DNA of 64,000 nucleotides from NCBI GenBank assembly GCA_947625375.1, contig CANQOC010000002.1:62001-126000 (forward strand). Reading direction: 5' to 3'. Below the pieces are notes generated by a model. The model was not told the origin of the DNA. It ran no database searches and saw nothing but the letters and a program-made list of their open reading frames with translations. Positions within the stretch are counted from its first letter, which is position 1; each line of letters opens with the position of its first letter. The stretch is from an uncultured Clostridia bacterium. GTDB lineage: Bacteria > Bacillota > Clostridia > Oscillospirales > Ruminococcaceae. Of the stretch, positions 42,172 to 51,077 are shown piece by piece. Position numbers and translations under genes: made by a program.

Positions 42172-42782
42172 TGAGCGGTGCAAACACCTCGGGCGCCCTT
42201 CCGCTGACGCTTCTGGCCGAACAGTTCGCAAAGCTCCCCGGAATCGGAATGAAGACCGCGCAGCGGCTCGCCTATTTTGTGATGTCGATGTCGGACAGCG
42301 AGGCAAAGGCCTTTGCCGACGCGATTGTCCATGCGCACAAAACGGTGCACGCCTGCTCGGTCTGCCAGAATCTCACCGACAAGGACGTCTGCCCGATTTG
42401 CGCCGACGAAACCCGCGACCGCTCGACGGTATGCGTGGTCGAGAGTCCGAAGGACGTCTCGGCATTTGAGCGCACAAGGGAATACAAGGGAGTGTATCAC
42501 GTTCTGCACGGACTAATCTCCCCGATTGACGGAGTCACCCCCGAAAAGCTCCGCATCACCGAGCTTTTAAAGAGGATACAGGCCGGAGGCATCTCCGAGG
42601 TCATCATGGCGACAAACCCAACCCCCGAGGGCGAGGCGACGGCGATGTATATCTCACGGCTGTTAAAGCCGCTCGGGATAAAGGTCACGCGGCTGGCGTT
42701 CGGTCTCCCAATCGGCGCGATTTTGGAATATGCCGACGAGGTTACGCTTTATAAGGCGCTGGAGAACAGAAATGAAATCTGA
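42171..42782 (+). CDS. recR: Recombination mediator RecR
   Basis: 203 residues. N-terminal helix-hairpin-helix (AKLPGIGMKTAQRLAYF), a four-Cys zinc finger (CSVC...CPIC, about 58-73), a Toprim domain (VCVVESPKDVSAFE to EVIMATNPTPEGEATA) and a C-terminal Walker B-like part. Works with RecO/RecF to load RecA on gapped DNA. One-base overlap with ybaB. Its end overlaps the tadA start by 11 bases. Confidence 0.96.
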   Translation: MSGANTSGALPLTLLAEQFAKLPGIGMKTAQRLAYFVMSMSDSEAKAFADAIVHAHKTVHACSVCQNLTDKDVCPICADETRDRSTVCVVESPKDVSAFERTREYKGVYHVLHGLISPIDGVTPEKLRITELLKRIQAGGISEVIMATNPTPEGEATAMYISRLLKPLGIKVTRLAFGLPIGAILEYADEVTLYKALENRNEI

Positions 42783-43233
42783 CGAAGAATATATGCGCGA
42801 GGCGCTCCGCCTTGCGAAAAAAGCCGCCGATGAGGGTGAAGCCCCCGTCGGCGCGGTCATAGTGAGAATGTCGGACGGTGAAATCGTCGGGCGGGGGTAT
42901 AATCTCCGCGAGACGAAAAAGTCCCCTCTTGCGCACGCCGAGCTGATTGCCCTCGACGAAGCGAGCCGCACACTCGGCGGCTGGCGGGTCATCGGCTGTG
43001 CGATGTACGTCACCCTCGAACCCTGCCCTATGTGCGCCGGGGCAATCATAAACTCGCGGATTGAGCGGCTCGTCTACGGCGCAAGGGATAAAAAGGCCGG
43101 CTCGGTCGAGTCGGTGCAGAGGATGTTCGACCTCGGATATAATCACCGCCCCGAGGTCGTCGGCGGAGTGCTCGGGGACGAGTGCGGCGGGGTGCTGAGC
43201 GAATTTTTCCGGGGACTGAGGGATAAAAAATGA
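42772..43233 (+). CDS. tadA: tRNA-specific adenosine deaminase TadA
   Basis: 153 residues. Zinc and catalytic motifs HAE (AHAELIAL, about residue 55) and PCPMCAG (about 84-90) define the CDA fold; NSRIERLVYGARDKKAGS matches TadA. It deaminates A34 to inosine in tRNA-Arg(ACG). Start ATG at 42772 inside recR in another frame; the ORF opens earlier but without the family N-terminus. Ends at a strong terminator. Confidence 0.94.
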   Translation: MKSDEEYMREALRLAKKAADEGEAPVGAVIVRMSDGEIVGRGYNLRETKKSPLAHAELIALDEASRTLGGWRVIGCAMYVTLEPCPMCAGAIINSRIERLVYGARDKKAGSVESVQRMFDLGYNHRPEVVGGVLGDECGGVLSEFFRGLRDKK

Positions 43234-43235
43234 TA

Positions 43236-43268
43236 AAAACAGGGAAGTCTAAGCTTCCCTGTTTTCTT
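43236..43268. terminator. Bidirectional terminator between tadA and the ABC exporter
   Basis: Stem AAAACAGGGAAG / CTTCCCTGTTTT (12 bp, 6-base loop) with T-runs on both strands, exactly between convergent genes. Confidence 0.92.
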
Positions 43269-45230
43269 TTAGTCAAGCTCCTTCACGCCGGTATAGAGCT
43301 CGTAATACCTGCCCTTCATCTCGAGGAGCTGGTCGTGGTCGCCGCGCTCGATGATTTCGCCCTGTTCGAGCACCATTATGGCGTTCGAGTTGCGGACAGT
43401 CGAAAGGCGGTGGGCGATGACGAAGGTCGTGCGGTTCTTCATAAGGCGGTCCATGCCGTGCTCAATGTGCCGCTCGGTCCTCGTGTCGACCGACGACGTC
43501 GCCTCGTCGAGAACGAGTATCGGCGCCTTAGATACCGCGGCGCGGGCGATGTTGAGAAGCTGGCGCTGTCCCTGTGAAAGATTGGCGCCGTCGCCCTCGA
43601 GGACGGTGTCATAGCCGTGCTCAAGGCGCATGATGAAGCTGTGCGCGCTCGCGGTCTTTGCCGCCGCGACAATCTCTTCGTCGGTGGCGTCGAGCCGACC
43701 GTATCGGATATTGTCCTTGACGGTGCCGGTGAAGAGGTGCGTATCCTGTAGCACCATCGCGATGTTCTCGCGGAGCCAGTCGCGGTCGTAGTCCTTGATA
43801 TCCCGCCCGTCAATCGTGATTTCGCCCTCTTCGATGTCATAGAAGCGGTTCAGAAGATTCGTGACGGTGGTCTTTCCGGCGCCGGTCGAGCCGACAAAGG
43901 CGATTTTCTGTCCCGGGTGGGCGTAAAGACTGATGTGCTTAAGGACCGTCTTTTCGGGGACGTATCCGAATGTGACGTCCGTCATGACGACCTCGCCCTT
44001 AATCGGCTCCCTCGAGGCGTTCGGCGAATTCTCGGGCTCGGGTTCGGTGTCCATAACCTCGAAGACGCGCTCGGCACCCGCGAGGGCGGCGAAAATCGTC
44101 GTCATCTGCTGTGAAATCATGTTAATCGGCATCGAGAACTGCCGCGAATAGTTGGCGAAGAGGGTCAGAGCACCGGCGGTCAGCATTCCCGAAATCATCA
44201 GGATTCCGCCGACGCCGATTGTGACGCCGTAGCTGATTTGGGACGTGTTGCCCATAATCGGGCCCATGACGCCGCCCCAGAACTGCGCCCTGAACTGTTT
44301 GTCGCGCATGTCGTCGTTGAGCTCGTCGAATTCCTTGATGCAGGTGTCCTCGTGGTTGAAGACCTTGATGACCTTCTGTCCGGTGACGGTCTCTTCGGTA
44401 TAGCCGTTGACCGCGCCGAGCGCCGCCTGCTGCCCGCTGTAGTAGCGGGAGGAGAGCTTTGCGATTGCACGTCCGCCGAACGCGAATATCGGGATAAAGA
44501 CGACGGTAATCAGCGTTAAAATCCAGCTCGTCGTTATCATGAAGATGAATGTCCCGATAAGCTGAACCGTGCCCGAGAAGAACGAGGTCAGCGAGTTGTT
44601 TATCATCACGTCGATGTTGTCGATGTCGTTGGTGAATCTCGACATAACCTCGCCGGTCGGGTTCTGGTCGAAGAAGCGGACCGGGAGCCGCTGGAGCTTT
44701 GTGAACAAATCGTTGCGGATTTTTTCAATCGACCCCTGCGATATCGAGAGCATCAGCCTCGCCTGTAAGTAGTTCGAGATGATTCCGACGCCGTATATGA
44801 CCGCGAGGAACATAGCGACCGAGATTATATATCCGAGGATTTCGCTCTTTCCCGCGTCGAACGGGAGCGAGCCGGCAAAGCGGTCAATTATGTCGGTCGC
44901 GAGCCGCTCCATCGAGGACATGCTTTCGAGCTCTCTTCCGGTCGTAAAGACGGTGAGGCGGTTGATGACCGGCGCGAGCATATATGAGCCGAAGAGCGCG
45001 GTAAGCGTCGAGCAGAGCATACACACCGCGACGAGCACCAGCCTGAGCCTATAAGGCTTAAGGTAGCTCAACATTCTGAGAATAGTCGCGCGGGAGTTCT
45101 TCATCTTCTTTCCGCCGACAATCCTCGGGCCGCCTCTTCCTCCGCCGGGGCCTCCTCCGGGGCCGCCCATTCTCATTGCGGCGGCTTTTTTATTGTACTG
45201 CTTCTGGAGCTGTTCAAGTGTTCTTGCCAT
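43269..45230 (-). CDS. ABC exporter half-transporter with canonical nucleotide site
   Basis: 653 residues: a Gly-rich cytoplasmic N-terminus (about 18-40, GGPGGGPGGGRGGP), six transmembrane helices (about 60-350), then an ATPase domain (about 385-640). Walker A GSTGAGKTT, signature LSQGQRQ, Walker B LVLDEAT with the catalytic Glu. Paired with the upstream half-transporter, whose stop-start overlap is one base. Likely exports drugs, peptides or lipids; substrate unknown. Co-regulated by the MarR protein encoded upstream. Confidence 0.93.
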   Translation of the reverse strand: MARTLEQLQKQYNKKAAAMRMGGPGGGPGGGRGGPRIVGGKKMKNSRATILRMLSYLKPYRLRLVLVAVCMLCSTLTALFGSYMLAPVINRLTVFTTGRELESMSSMERLATDIIDRFAGSLPFDAGKSEILGYIISVAMFLAVIYGVGIISNYLQARLMLSISQGSIEKIRNDLFTKLQRLPVRFFDQNPTGEVMSRFTNDIDNIDVMINNSLTSFFSGTVQLIGTFIFMITTSWILTLITVVFIPIFAFGGRAIAKLSSRYYSGQQAALGAVNGYTEETVTGQKVIKVFNHEDTCIKEFDELNDDMRDKQFRAQFWGGVMGPIMGNTSQISYGVTIGVGGILMISGMLTAGALTLFANYSRQFSMPINMISQQMTTIFAALAGAERVFEVMDTEPEPENSPNASREPIKGEVVMTDVTFGYVPEKTVLKHISLYAHPGQKIAFVGSTGAGKTTVTNLLNRFYDIEEGEITIDGRDIKDYDRDWLRENIAMVLQDTHLFTGTVKDNIRYGRLDATDEEIVAAAKTASAHSFIMRLEHGYDTVLEGDGANLSQGQRQLLNIARAAVSKAPILVLDEATSSVDTRTERHIEHGMDRLMKNRTTFVIAHRLSTVRNSNAIMVLEQGEIIERGDHDQLLEMKGRYYELYTGVKELD

Positions 45231-47029
45231 TACTTCCCCGCCTCCTTTCTCTCGGAGTCGTTCTGGGAGTAATAAATCTCCTGATAGGGCTCGTTGTCCC
45301 TCAATAGCTCCTCATGCGTTCCGATGCCGGCGATTTTGCCGTCGTTCATGACGATAATCATGTCGGCGTCCTTTACCGAGGTGATTCTCTGTGCGATTAT
45401 GATTTTGGTGGAGTCGGCGAGCTCGTTGCGGAACGCCTCTCTGATTTGCGCCTCGGTCGCGGTGTCGACCGCCGACGTCGAGTCGTCAAGAATCAAAACC
45501 TTCGGCTTTTTCAGAAGCGCGCGGGCGATGCAAATTCTCTGTTTCTGTCCGCCCGAGACGTTGGTTCCGCCCTGGTCGATTACGGTTGAATAGCCGTCGT
45601 GGAACGAGTCGATGAACTTATCCGCCTGTGCGCTCGCGGCGGCCGCGGCGACCTCCTCGTCGGTCGCGTTTTCGTCGCCCCAGCGGAGGTTTTCGGCGAT
45701 AGTGCCGCTGAACAGAGTGTTGTTCTGGAGCACCATTCCGACGCCCTCGCGGAGATTATAGAGGGAATAGTCCTTTACGTTTATTCCGTCGACCAAAACC
45801 TCGCCGCTGTCGGTGTCGTAGAGGCGGGAGATAAGCGAGACGAGCGTCGTCTTTCCGCAGCCGGTCGAGCCGACGATTCCGACAATCGACTTCGCCGGGA
45901 TTTTAAGGCTGATGTTGCTAAGAACAGGCTCTTCGCTGTTTTTATAGTATCTGAAGGTTACGTCGCGGAACTCGATTTCGCCGTTTTCGACCTTAAGCTC
46001 GACGGGATTTCCGTCCTCGCCGATGACGGGCTTGCCGTCCTTATCGAGAACATAGCGCTGTGCGTCCGCGTCCGAGATATCGGGGACCTCGTCGAGAACC
46101 TCGCCGATTCTCTTTGCCGAAGCGAGCGCGCGGGAGGTCACCATGAAAAGCATCGAGACCATCATAAGCGACGAAAGTATCTGTGTCGCATAGGTGATGA
46201 ATGCCGAAAGGTCGCCGACCTCCATTCCGAAGTCGAGGACGATGCTTCCGCCGAAATAGATGATGCAGATGACCGTGACGTTCATGACGAGCGTCATCAC
46301 CGGCGACATGAAGATGACGATTTTCATCGCGCTCATGGCGGTGTTCTTTAAGTCGGCGTTGGCGTTCGCGAACTTTTCGGTCTCGAATTCCTCGCGGGTG
46401 AACGATTTTACAACGCGGACGTTGGTGACGTTTTCCTGAACGGTCGAGTTGAGGTTATCCACCTTTTTCTGCACCGCAGAGAACTTCGAGAAGCTCGACG
46501 CGATTATGAACGCGATTGCGCAAATCAGCACCGGCACCGCGACCGCGAACACGACCGAAAGCCTTGGCTGCATCGATATCGCCATTATAAGCGCGGCGAT
46601 AAGCATACCCGGCGCGCGGATAGCCATTCGGAGCACCATATTTATGAAATTCTGAAGCTGTGTGACGTCGTTGGTCATGCGCGTCACAAGCGAACCTGTC
46701 GAAAATTTATCGATATTTGCGAATGAAAAACTCTGTACCTTGCGGAAGATGTCGCGTCTTAAGTCTCCCGCAAAATTGACGGCCGCCTTGGCTCCGAAAT
46801 ACGAGCCTCCGACGCCGCCTGCCATCATAAGTATTGCCATGCCTATCATGCCGAACATGGTAAGCACGCTCCCCTGCCAGGTTAAAACACCGCTGTTGGC
46901 GCCGTTTATCACGCGCGCCAACAGCTTCGGCATTACAACTTCGCCTATTACCTCGACGACCATGCAAATCGGTCCGAGGATAAAATAGGGCAGGTAGGGG
47001 CGTATATACTTGAACCAACTGTGTTTCAA
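45230..47029 (-). CDS. ABC exporter half-transporter with degenerate nucleotide site
   Basis: 599 residues: six transmembrane helices (about 15-310), an ATPase domain (about 350-580). Walker A GSTGCGKTT, signature VSGGQKQR, and Walker B LILDDST where Asp replaces the catalytic Glu. One canonical and one degenerate half is the hallmark of heterodimeric exporters such as BmrCD and TM287/288. A 20-residue insert with VLDKDGKPVIGEDGNPVE sits between the two domains. First ABC gene after marR (28-base gap). Confidence 0.93.
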   Translation of the reverse strand: MKHSWFKYIRPYLPYFILGPICMVVEVIGEVVMPKLLARVINGANSGVLTWQGSVLTMFGMIGMAILMMAGGVGGSYFGAKAAVNFAGDLRRDIFRKVQSFSFANIDKFSTGSLVTRMTNDVTQLQNFINMVLRMAIRAPGMLIAALIMAISMQPRLSVVFAVAVPVLICAIAFIIASSFSKFSAVQKKVDNLNSTVQENVTNVRVVKSFTREEFETEKFANANADLKNTAMSAMKIVIFMSPVMTLVMNVTVICIIYFGGSIVLDFGMEVGDLSAFITYATQILSSLMMVSMLFMVTSRALASAKRIGEVLDEVPDISDADAQRYVLDKDGKPVIGEDGNPVELKVENGEIEFRDVTFRYYKNSEEPVLSNISLKIPAKSIVGIVGSTGCGKTTLVSLISRLYDTDSGEVLVDGINVKDYSLYNLREGVGMVLQNNTLFSGTIAENLRWGDENATDEEVAAAAASAQADKFIDSFHDGYSTVIDQGGTNVSGGQKQRICIARALLKKPKVLILDDSTSAVDTATEAQIREAFRNELADSTKIIIAQRITSVKDADMIIVMNDGKIAGIGTHEELLRDNEPYQEIYYSQNDSERKEAGK

Positions 47030-47057
47030 CTATATTTGCCTCCTTGGTGTGTGCGAA

Positions 47058-47531
47058 TTATTCTCTGCTTGATTTTACGTTTTCGGTCATCGCGGTAAGG
47101 ACATCAAGCGCGGTGTCGATGTCTTCCTCGTCGATTCCGTCGAAGAAGCGGTTGTCGACGTCGTCGAGGAGCGACTTGGTGGAGTTGAGAAGCTCCGCGC
47201 CCTTATCGGTGACGGTAATGTGATTCATTCTTGCGTCGTCGAACGACTGCGTTCTCTCGACAAGGCCGGAAAGCTCGAGCTTGTTGAGAGTTACGGCGAC
47301 CGCCGCAGAAGAGATTTCGAGTTTCTGTGCAATCTCTTTCTGGCAGATGTTCTTGCTCTGTGCGATGAGTACGAGCATCTGGTACTGACTGCAGTGAATG
47401 CCGAGCTTGGAAATCTCGGCCTCTACCATTGTTCTGTGCAGTCTGTTGACGTGGGTGAATTCGTGCATGAACTGGCTGAGCTTTTGCTGCTTGACATTGG
47501 TGGTCTTTTTCATGATTCTGTTTCCTTTCAT
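47058..47531 (-). CDS. MarR family transcriptional regulator
   Basis: About 157 residues. Winged helix-turn-helix: ICQKEIAQKLEISSAAVAVTLNKLELSGLVER, then the wing DDARMNHITVTDKGAELL. The N- and C-terminal helices form the dimer. Two possible ATG starts, 47531 (after GGAGAAAGA) and 47513 (after AAAGGA); the first is used here. It should repress itself and the two ABC genes; inverted repeats of the MarR type lie between its -10 and ATG. Confidence 0.92.
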   Translation of the reverse strand: MKGNRIMKKTTNVKQQKLSQFMHEFTHVNRLHRTMVEAEISKLGIHCSQYQMLVLIAQSKNICQKEIAQKLEISSAAVAVTLNKLELSGLVERTQSFDDARMNHITVTDKGAELLNSTKSLLDDVDNRFFDGIDEEDIDTALDVLTAMTENVKSSRE

Positions 47532-47588
47532 TCTTTCTCCGGTCAAAGCCGTCTGTCGTGGTGTGAAGCGGTTTTGCTTTGCGCAGGT

Positions 47589-47619
47589 AAAGTTAGTCCA
47601 TTAACTTTTAACGAGTTAA
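47589..47619. promoter_or_regulatory. Putative MarR operator: two inverted repeats
   Basis: AAAGTTA (47589-47595), 6 bases, TAACTTT (47602-47608), and TTAACGAGTTAA (47608-47619), a perfect 12-bp repeat touching the -10. The placement fits autorepression. Confidence 0.7.
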
Positions 47620-47647
47620 GACTACACTTTATTTTCCATTTTGTCAA
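47619..47647 (-). promoter_or_regulatory. Promoter of the marR-ABC exporter operon
   Basis: Minus strand TTGACA (47647-47642), 17-base spacer, TAGTCT (47624-47619). The -10 overlaps the inverted repeat. Confidence 0.78.
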
Positions 47648-47659
47648 GTGGGTTTTTGT

Positions 47660-48950
47660 GAAATTTAGGTGAATTTCAACCGAAAAATCTGTGCAATCTG
47701 TTATTCGGGGAATATGCGGAGGGACGGCGGCGGAAAAGTGCGCAAATCCTGCGCCGGCGCGATAAAACGCGAAAGCGCGGACCGGGGTGACGGAAGGTGG
47801 AGGTTAGATGATAGAAGTCTGATTTCTGACTTCTGTCCTCTGTTCTCTGATAGGGCGCGGAGGCATGCTTTGCTAAAAGGAATTCGCGGAGAGGGGTATG
47901 TGGTGAATAGCGCACGTGCCAGCGATTAAAAGGAATTCGCTGCGCGGAATTAAAACTCACTGCGCGTCACCGCCTTGTAAAAGGAATTCGCTGACGCTCA
48001 TGCTATTTTTAGACTCCCACCCCAGCCCCCTCCCACATGGGAGGGGTTCTACATAGCTAAGGCTTTGAGCGCCGCCTGACGGCGGGGGAAATTTGCAGTG
48101 ACATCATACGCCGCTAAATGCGCACTTTGCAGTGGACGCTAACGGTGTCACCTTTGACGGATTTTCCGTCCATTTTCTTCCACACCCCCTGCCCCCTCTC
48201 CCTCAGGGAGAGAGAGGGGGTTCCACCCCACACCCGGCCGTTCACGTTCGTGAACGGCGCGACCACTCCCCTCGAGGGGAGTGGTACTTGGCAAGGAGGA
48301 CGCTTTGGCAGGTTTTAGAAAAATTGTGAGCCTGTGCCACACCTTATTATAAGGAATTCGCTTCGCTCATGCTATTTTCAGACTCCCACCCCCTGCCCCC
48401 TCCCACATGGGAGGGGGTCTGCATAACTAAGGCTTTGAGTGCCGCCTGACGGCGGGGGAAAATTGAGCGGCAACATAACTTGCTCAAGACGGGTTTAACA
48501 GCTCTGACATCTGACTCTCTGACTTCTGTTCTCTGACAAGGGGCGCAGCCCGCGGCAGCCAACGGCTGCTGAAACGAAAGAGCAGGAAAACCCCCGCGGG
48601 TTTTTTCTGCTTCTTTCGTTCGCGCGCAAAGCGCGCCGGGCGCGCCCGGGGTGGAGCGACGCCGCACTGGCGGAAATAAGGTATTCGCTTCGCTCATGCT
48701 ATTTTTAGTCTCCCACCTGTCACAAATCCGACGAAATTCCGGTGTGAGCGAAGCGAAACACACAACGACGCTCACTAAAAGTTATAGTCATATCAAAGTG
48801 CAATGCGTCGTTTGCCTCCCCTCGAGGGGCGGGTGTTCCGCGTCACCAAAGTTTGTATAACCGCCTGACGTCTAATATCATTTCTATCTTCCACCCTCTA
48901 TCTTCTACTCTCCACCCTCTGCCTTCTGTCAATCTCATTTCCGCAATCTA
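47660..48950. repeat. 1.3-kb repeat-only region between marR and the PrsA-like gene
   Basis: No supported gene. Contents: an AAGGAATTCGC block with following CCTCCCACATGGGAGGG hairpin and CCGCCTGACGGCGG stem, in two near-identical copies (47981-48091 and 48351-48462), a third broken copy (48678-48717) and stubs at 47877-47888 and 47930-47940; AGAAGTCAG-type repeats at 47795-47850, 48500-48538 and 48878-48935; perfect hairpins CCGTTCACG/CGTGAACGG and CCACTCCCC/GGGGAGTGG near 48235-48275; a long hairpin 48574-48619 (20-bp arms, imperfect). ORFs read through these repeats and look spurious. Confidence 0.8.
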
Positions 48951-48977
48951 AAAGCGCCCATGCAGTGCACGGGCGCC
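48951..48977 (-). terminator. Terminator of the PrsA-like gene
   Basis: Stem GCGCCCGTGC / GCATGGGCGC (10 bp, one G-T pair), 4-base loop, then TTTTAG on the minus strand. Confidence 0.82.
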
Positions 48978-48990
48978 GTTTTTATTCGGT

Positions 48991-50148
48991 TCAGTTCTCC
49001 TCCGCGTCGGGGAAGGCGTTTATCGCCTTGTATCTCTTGATTGCGGCGGCGTTCTCCTCAACGCTGTAACCCGCAAGGCGGTCGTTGATGAGCTTGGTGT
49101 AGTCGCTGTCGAACAGGTCCTGAAGCACAACGTCGCGATAGTTGTCATAGAGGTCGTCGCGCTCGAGAATGTCGAGCCTTTGGACGACATAGAAGCAAAG
49201 GTCGTCCTGAATGACGCTGACCGTTCCGGTCTCGCAGTTGTTGAAGACATAGCTCACAAACTTCTCGGTCGGGTACTTATAGTTCCTGTCGAAGACGGAT
49301 TCGTTCGCGTATTCGTCGACGATTTCGGCATTAAGGACCTCGTCGTCCGACTCTTCCTCGCTGTCCGCCTCGGCGTCTTCCTCGGTTTCTTCGGCATTTT
49401 CGGCGGCAAGCGCGTCGTTATGCTCTTTGATGAGGTCATCCATCGACTCTCCGGCGTTCGCCCTGTCCGCAAACGAGTTCGCAAGCTCTAACTGTTCGCT
49501 CTTTCTTGTCTCGTCGACGGCCGCGTCGATGTCGTCGGCAAAGGTGAAGGTCATGTATTTGACTCTCGCATAGTTGTCGGCGAAATAGTTCTCAATCTCT
49601 TCCTCGGTGGTGCCGTTGATACCGCCGATTTCGTAATAAGCGTCAAAGACGGCGTCTTCTTTATAGTGGGACTCGAGCGCAAGCTTCAGCGAATCCTGAC
49701 TTACACCGGCCTTTTCCCACATGTCGCCGTTGTTGGTCCATTCGTTTCTGAGCTGTGCATCGATGACGTCGCGGTCCTCGGGGGAGATGCTGAGTCCGAG
49801 CTCGTCGAAGAGCCTTTCGACAACAACCGTCTGCTTGCACATATCGAGGGCATAGCTGTTCATATGCTCCTCGACGGTCTCGCCGCTGCTCAGCTGAATC
49901 GTCAGAACCTCGGGCATAACCGTTCTGTAGTTATAGTAGTAAAGATACTGCATCAGATAGGAGTCGTCCTCCTGATAAAGCTGATAGAGGGCGTCGCCGT
50001 AGCCGTCGGTCTGGAAATAGATATAAAGTCCGCTCGGGACGGTCTCACCGTCGATTTCGGCTATCCAGGTGGTGTCGCCGCAGCCGGCGAGCGATATCGC
50101 CATGCAGAGCACAAGAAGGAGCGCGGCAAGTCTTTTTTTAAGGTTCAT
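48991..50148 (-). CDS. PrsA/SurA-like foldase lipoprotein
   Basis: 385 residues from the ATG at 50148 (AGAGGA, 9-base spacer); a longer frame to 50202 would begin at the transcription start. The signal peptide ends in the lipobox LAGC (C at about 22-24), so the mature protein is a lipoprotein outside the membrane. A helical SurA_N-like part (about 60-200) is followed by an acidic insert (about 250-290, EETEEDAEADSEEESDDE) and a C-terminal part that may hold a reduced parvulin domain. The catalytic parvulin signature is not obvious, so a chaperone role is safer than isomerase. Confidence 0.7.
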   Translation of the reverse strand: MNLKKRLAALLLVLCMAISLAGCGDTTWIAEIDGETVPSGLYIYFQTDGYGDALYQLYQEDDSYLMQYLYYYNYRTVMPEVLTIQLSSGETVEEHMNSYALDMCKQTVVVERLFDELGLSISPEDRDVIDAQLRNEWTNNGDMWEKAGVSQDSLKLALESHYKEDAVFDAYYEIGGINGTTEEEIENYFADNYARVKYMTFTFADDIDAAVDETRKSEQLELANSFADRANAGESMDDLIKEHNDALAAENAEETEEDAEADSEEESDDEVLNAEIVDEYANESVFDRNYKYPTEKFVSYVFNNCETGTVSVIQDDLCFYVVQRLDILERDDLYDNYRDVVLQDLFDSDYTKLINDRLAGYSVEENAAAIKRYKAINAFPDAEEN

Positions 50149-50210
50149 TTTTGATATTCCTCTTTTCAGAAAATGGGAGTTTTTCGCCGATTTCTTCGGC
50201 ATACCCGTCT

Positions 50211-50239
50211 ATTATACTATAATCCTTTGAAAATGTCCA
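50211..50239 (-). promoter_or_regulatory. Sigma-A promoter of the PrsA-like gene
   Basis: Minus strand TGGACA (50239-50234), 17-base spacer, TATAAT (50216-50211). Confidence 0.82.
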
Positions 50240-50262
50240 TACCTTTTTGAAAGTTTTTTGGA

Positions 50263-51060
50263 CTATTCCTCCGGCTTCTCCTCGCCGTATGTCGACATAT
50301 ACACCCGCTCAAAGACGATGTCCGACGCCGGCTGTGAGCTTTCAAGGACCTCGGCGCCGCAGAGCGCGTCGAAAACGTCCCAGCCGTCATATATCTGTGC
50401 GAACACGGTGTATTCCCGCGAAAAATTCGGGATTCCGCCGAGCTCGGCAAACTTCCCGCCGAGCTGGTCGCCGTATGCGCGCTTTAAAGCGTCCTCGTCC
50501 ATATATGCCGAGTTGACGACGGTGACGTCGTTGATAAAGATGACGCTCGAGCCGGCATAGTTTGTCCACCACTTCGAGCCGACATATGAGCAGAGCGCGC
50601 CTCTGAGCGGCCAAAGCCTGTCCGAAATCTCGGCCTTGATGTGGCTTAAATCCGAGTCGTCGGTCTCGGCGGTCTCGGGGTTCGGGTCCTTCGTTCCGCC
50701 GAGGGCATATGCCCCGTCGACGACGGCACAGACATACGTCCCGTCGTAATACCCCGAGTCGACGAGGTTTTTAAAGTAGTGGTAGTATTCCGGGGTGTCC
50801 TCCGGGAAAAGAACCGCCTTCATCGTCCCGATATTCGTCTCGAAGACCGCGACCGGCGCGCTGTCGTCGGGGGTCGAAAGCTGTACGAAGTCGATTTCGT
50901 CGGGAATCCCCCGCTGTCTTCCTCCGGCAATCCAGACGAAGAACAGGAACGCGACGATGATGAAAATAACCACCATCGATATCCAGAAGTATCTTGTAAA
51001 CGTCTTGCTCTTAAACGGGTTCACAAAGGGCTTGTTCGGGTTTTTATATTCGTCTTCCAT
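50263..51060 (-). CDS. Membrane-anchored cyclophilin-type peptidyl-prolyl isomerase
   Basis: 265 residues. A cytoplasmic N-terminus (1-25), one transmembrane helix (about 26-45, WISMVVIFIIVAFLFFVWIA), then a cyclophilin-like domain outside: VAVFETNIGTMKAVLFPEDTPEYYHYFKNLVDSGYYDG is the family start. The usual catalytic FxxPxF/Q residues are partly altered (SKWWTNYAGSSVIFINDV), so activity may be weak. 17 bases after cysS, so it is read from the T-box-controlled operon, an unusual partner for cysteine genes. The next gene is another envelope folding factor. Confidence 0.82.
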   Translation of the reverse strand: MEDEYKNPNKPFVNPFKSKTFTRYFWISMVVIFIIVAFLFFVWIAGGRQRGIPDEIDFVQLSTPDDSAPVAVFETNIGTMKAVLFPEDTPEYYHYFKNLVDSGYYDGTYVCAVVDGAYALGGTKDPNPETAETDDSDLSHIKAEISDRLWPLRGALCSYVGSKWWTNYAGSSVIFINDVTVVNSAYMDEDALKRAYGDQLGGKFAELGGIPNFSREYTVFAQIYDGWDVFDALCGAEVLESSQPASDIVFERVYMSTYGEEKPEE

Positions 51061-51077
51061 CAGTCTCTCCCCGTTTC

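Noticed and set aside
47676..47960. 94-residue minus-strand frame in the repeat cluster
   Set aside because: Arg-rich composition, no ribosome-binding site, and it is built from repeat sequence.
48118..48318. 66-residue plus-strand frame
   Set aside because: Translated from the CCTCCC and CCACTCCCC hairpins, a known artefact of repeat elements.
47877..48717. CRISPR-like spacing of the AAGGAATTCGC block
   Set aside because: Copies are 40 to 370 bases apart, differ in length, and there are no cas genes.
48347..48775. 142-residue minus-strand frame
   Set aside because: Runs through the AAGGAATTCGC repeat and long hairpin; no start signal and no family.
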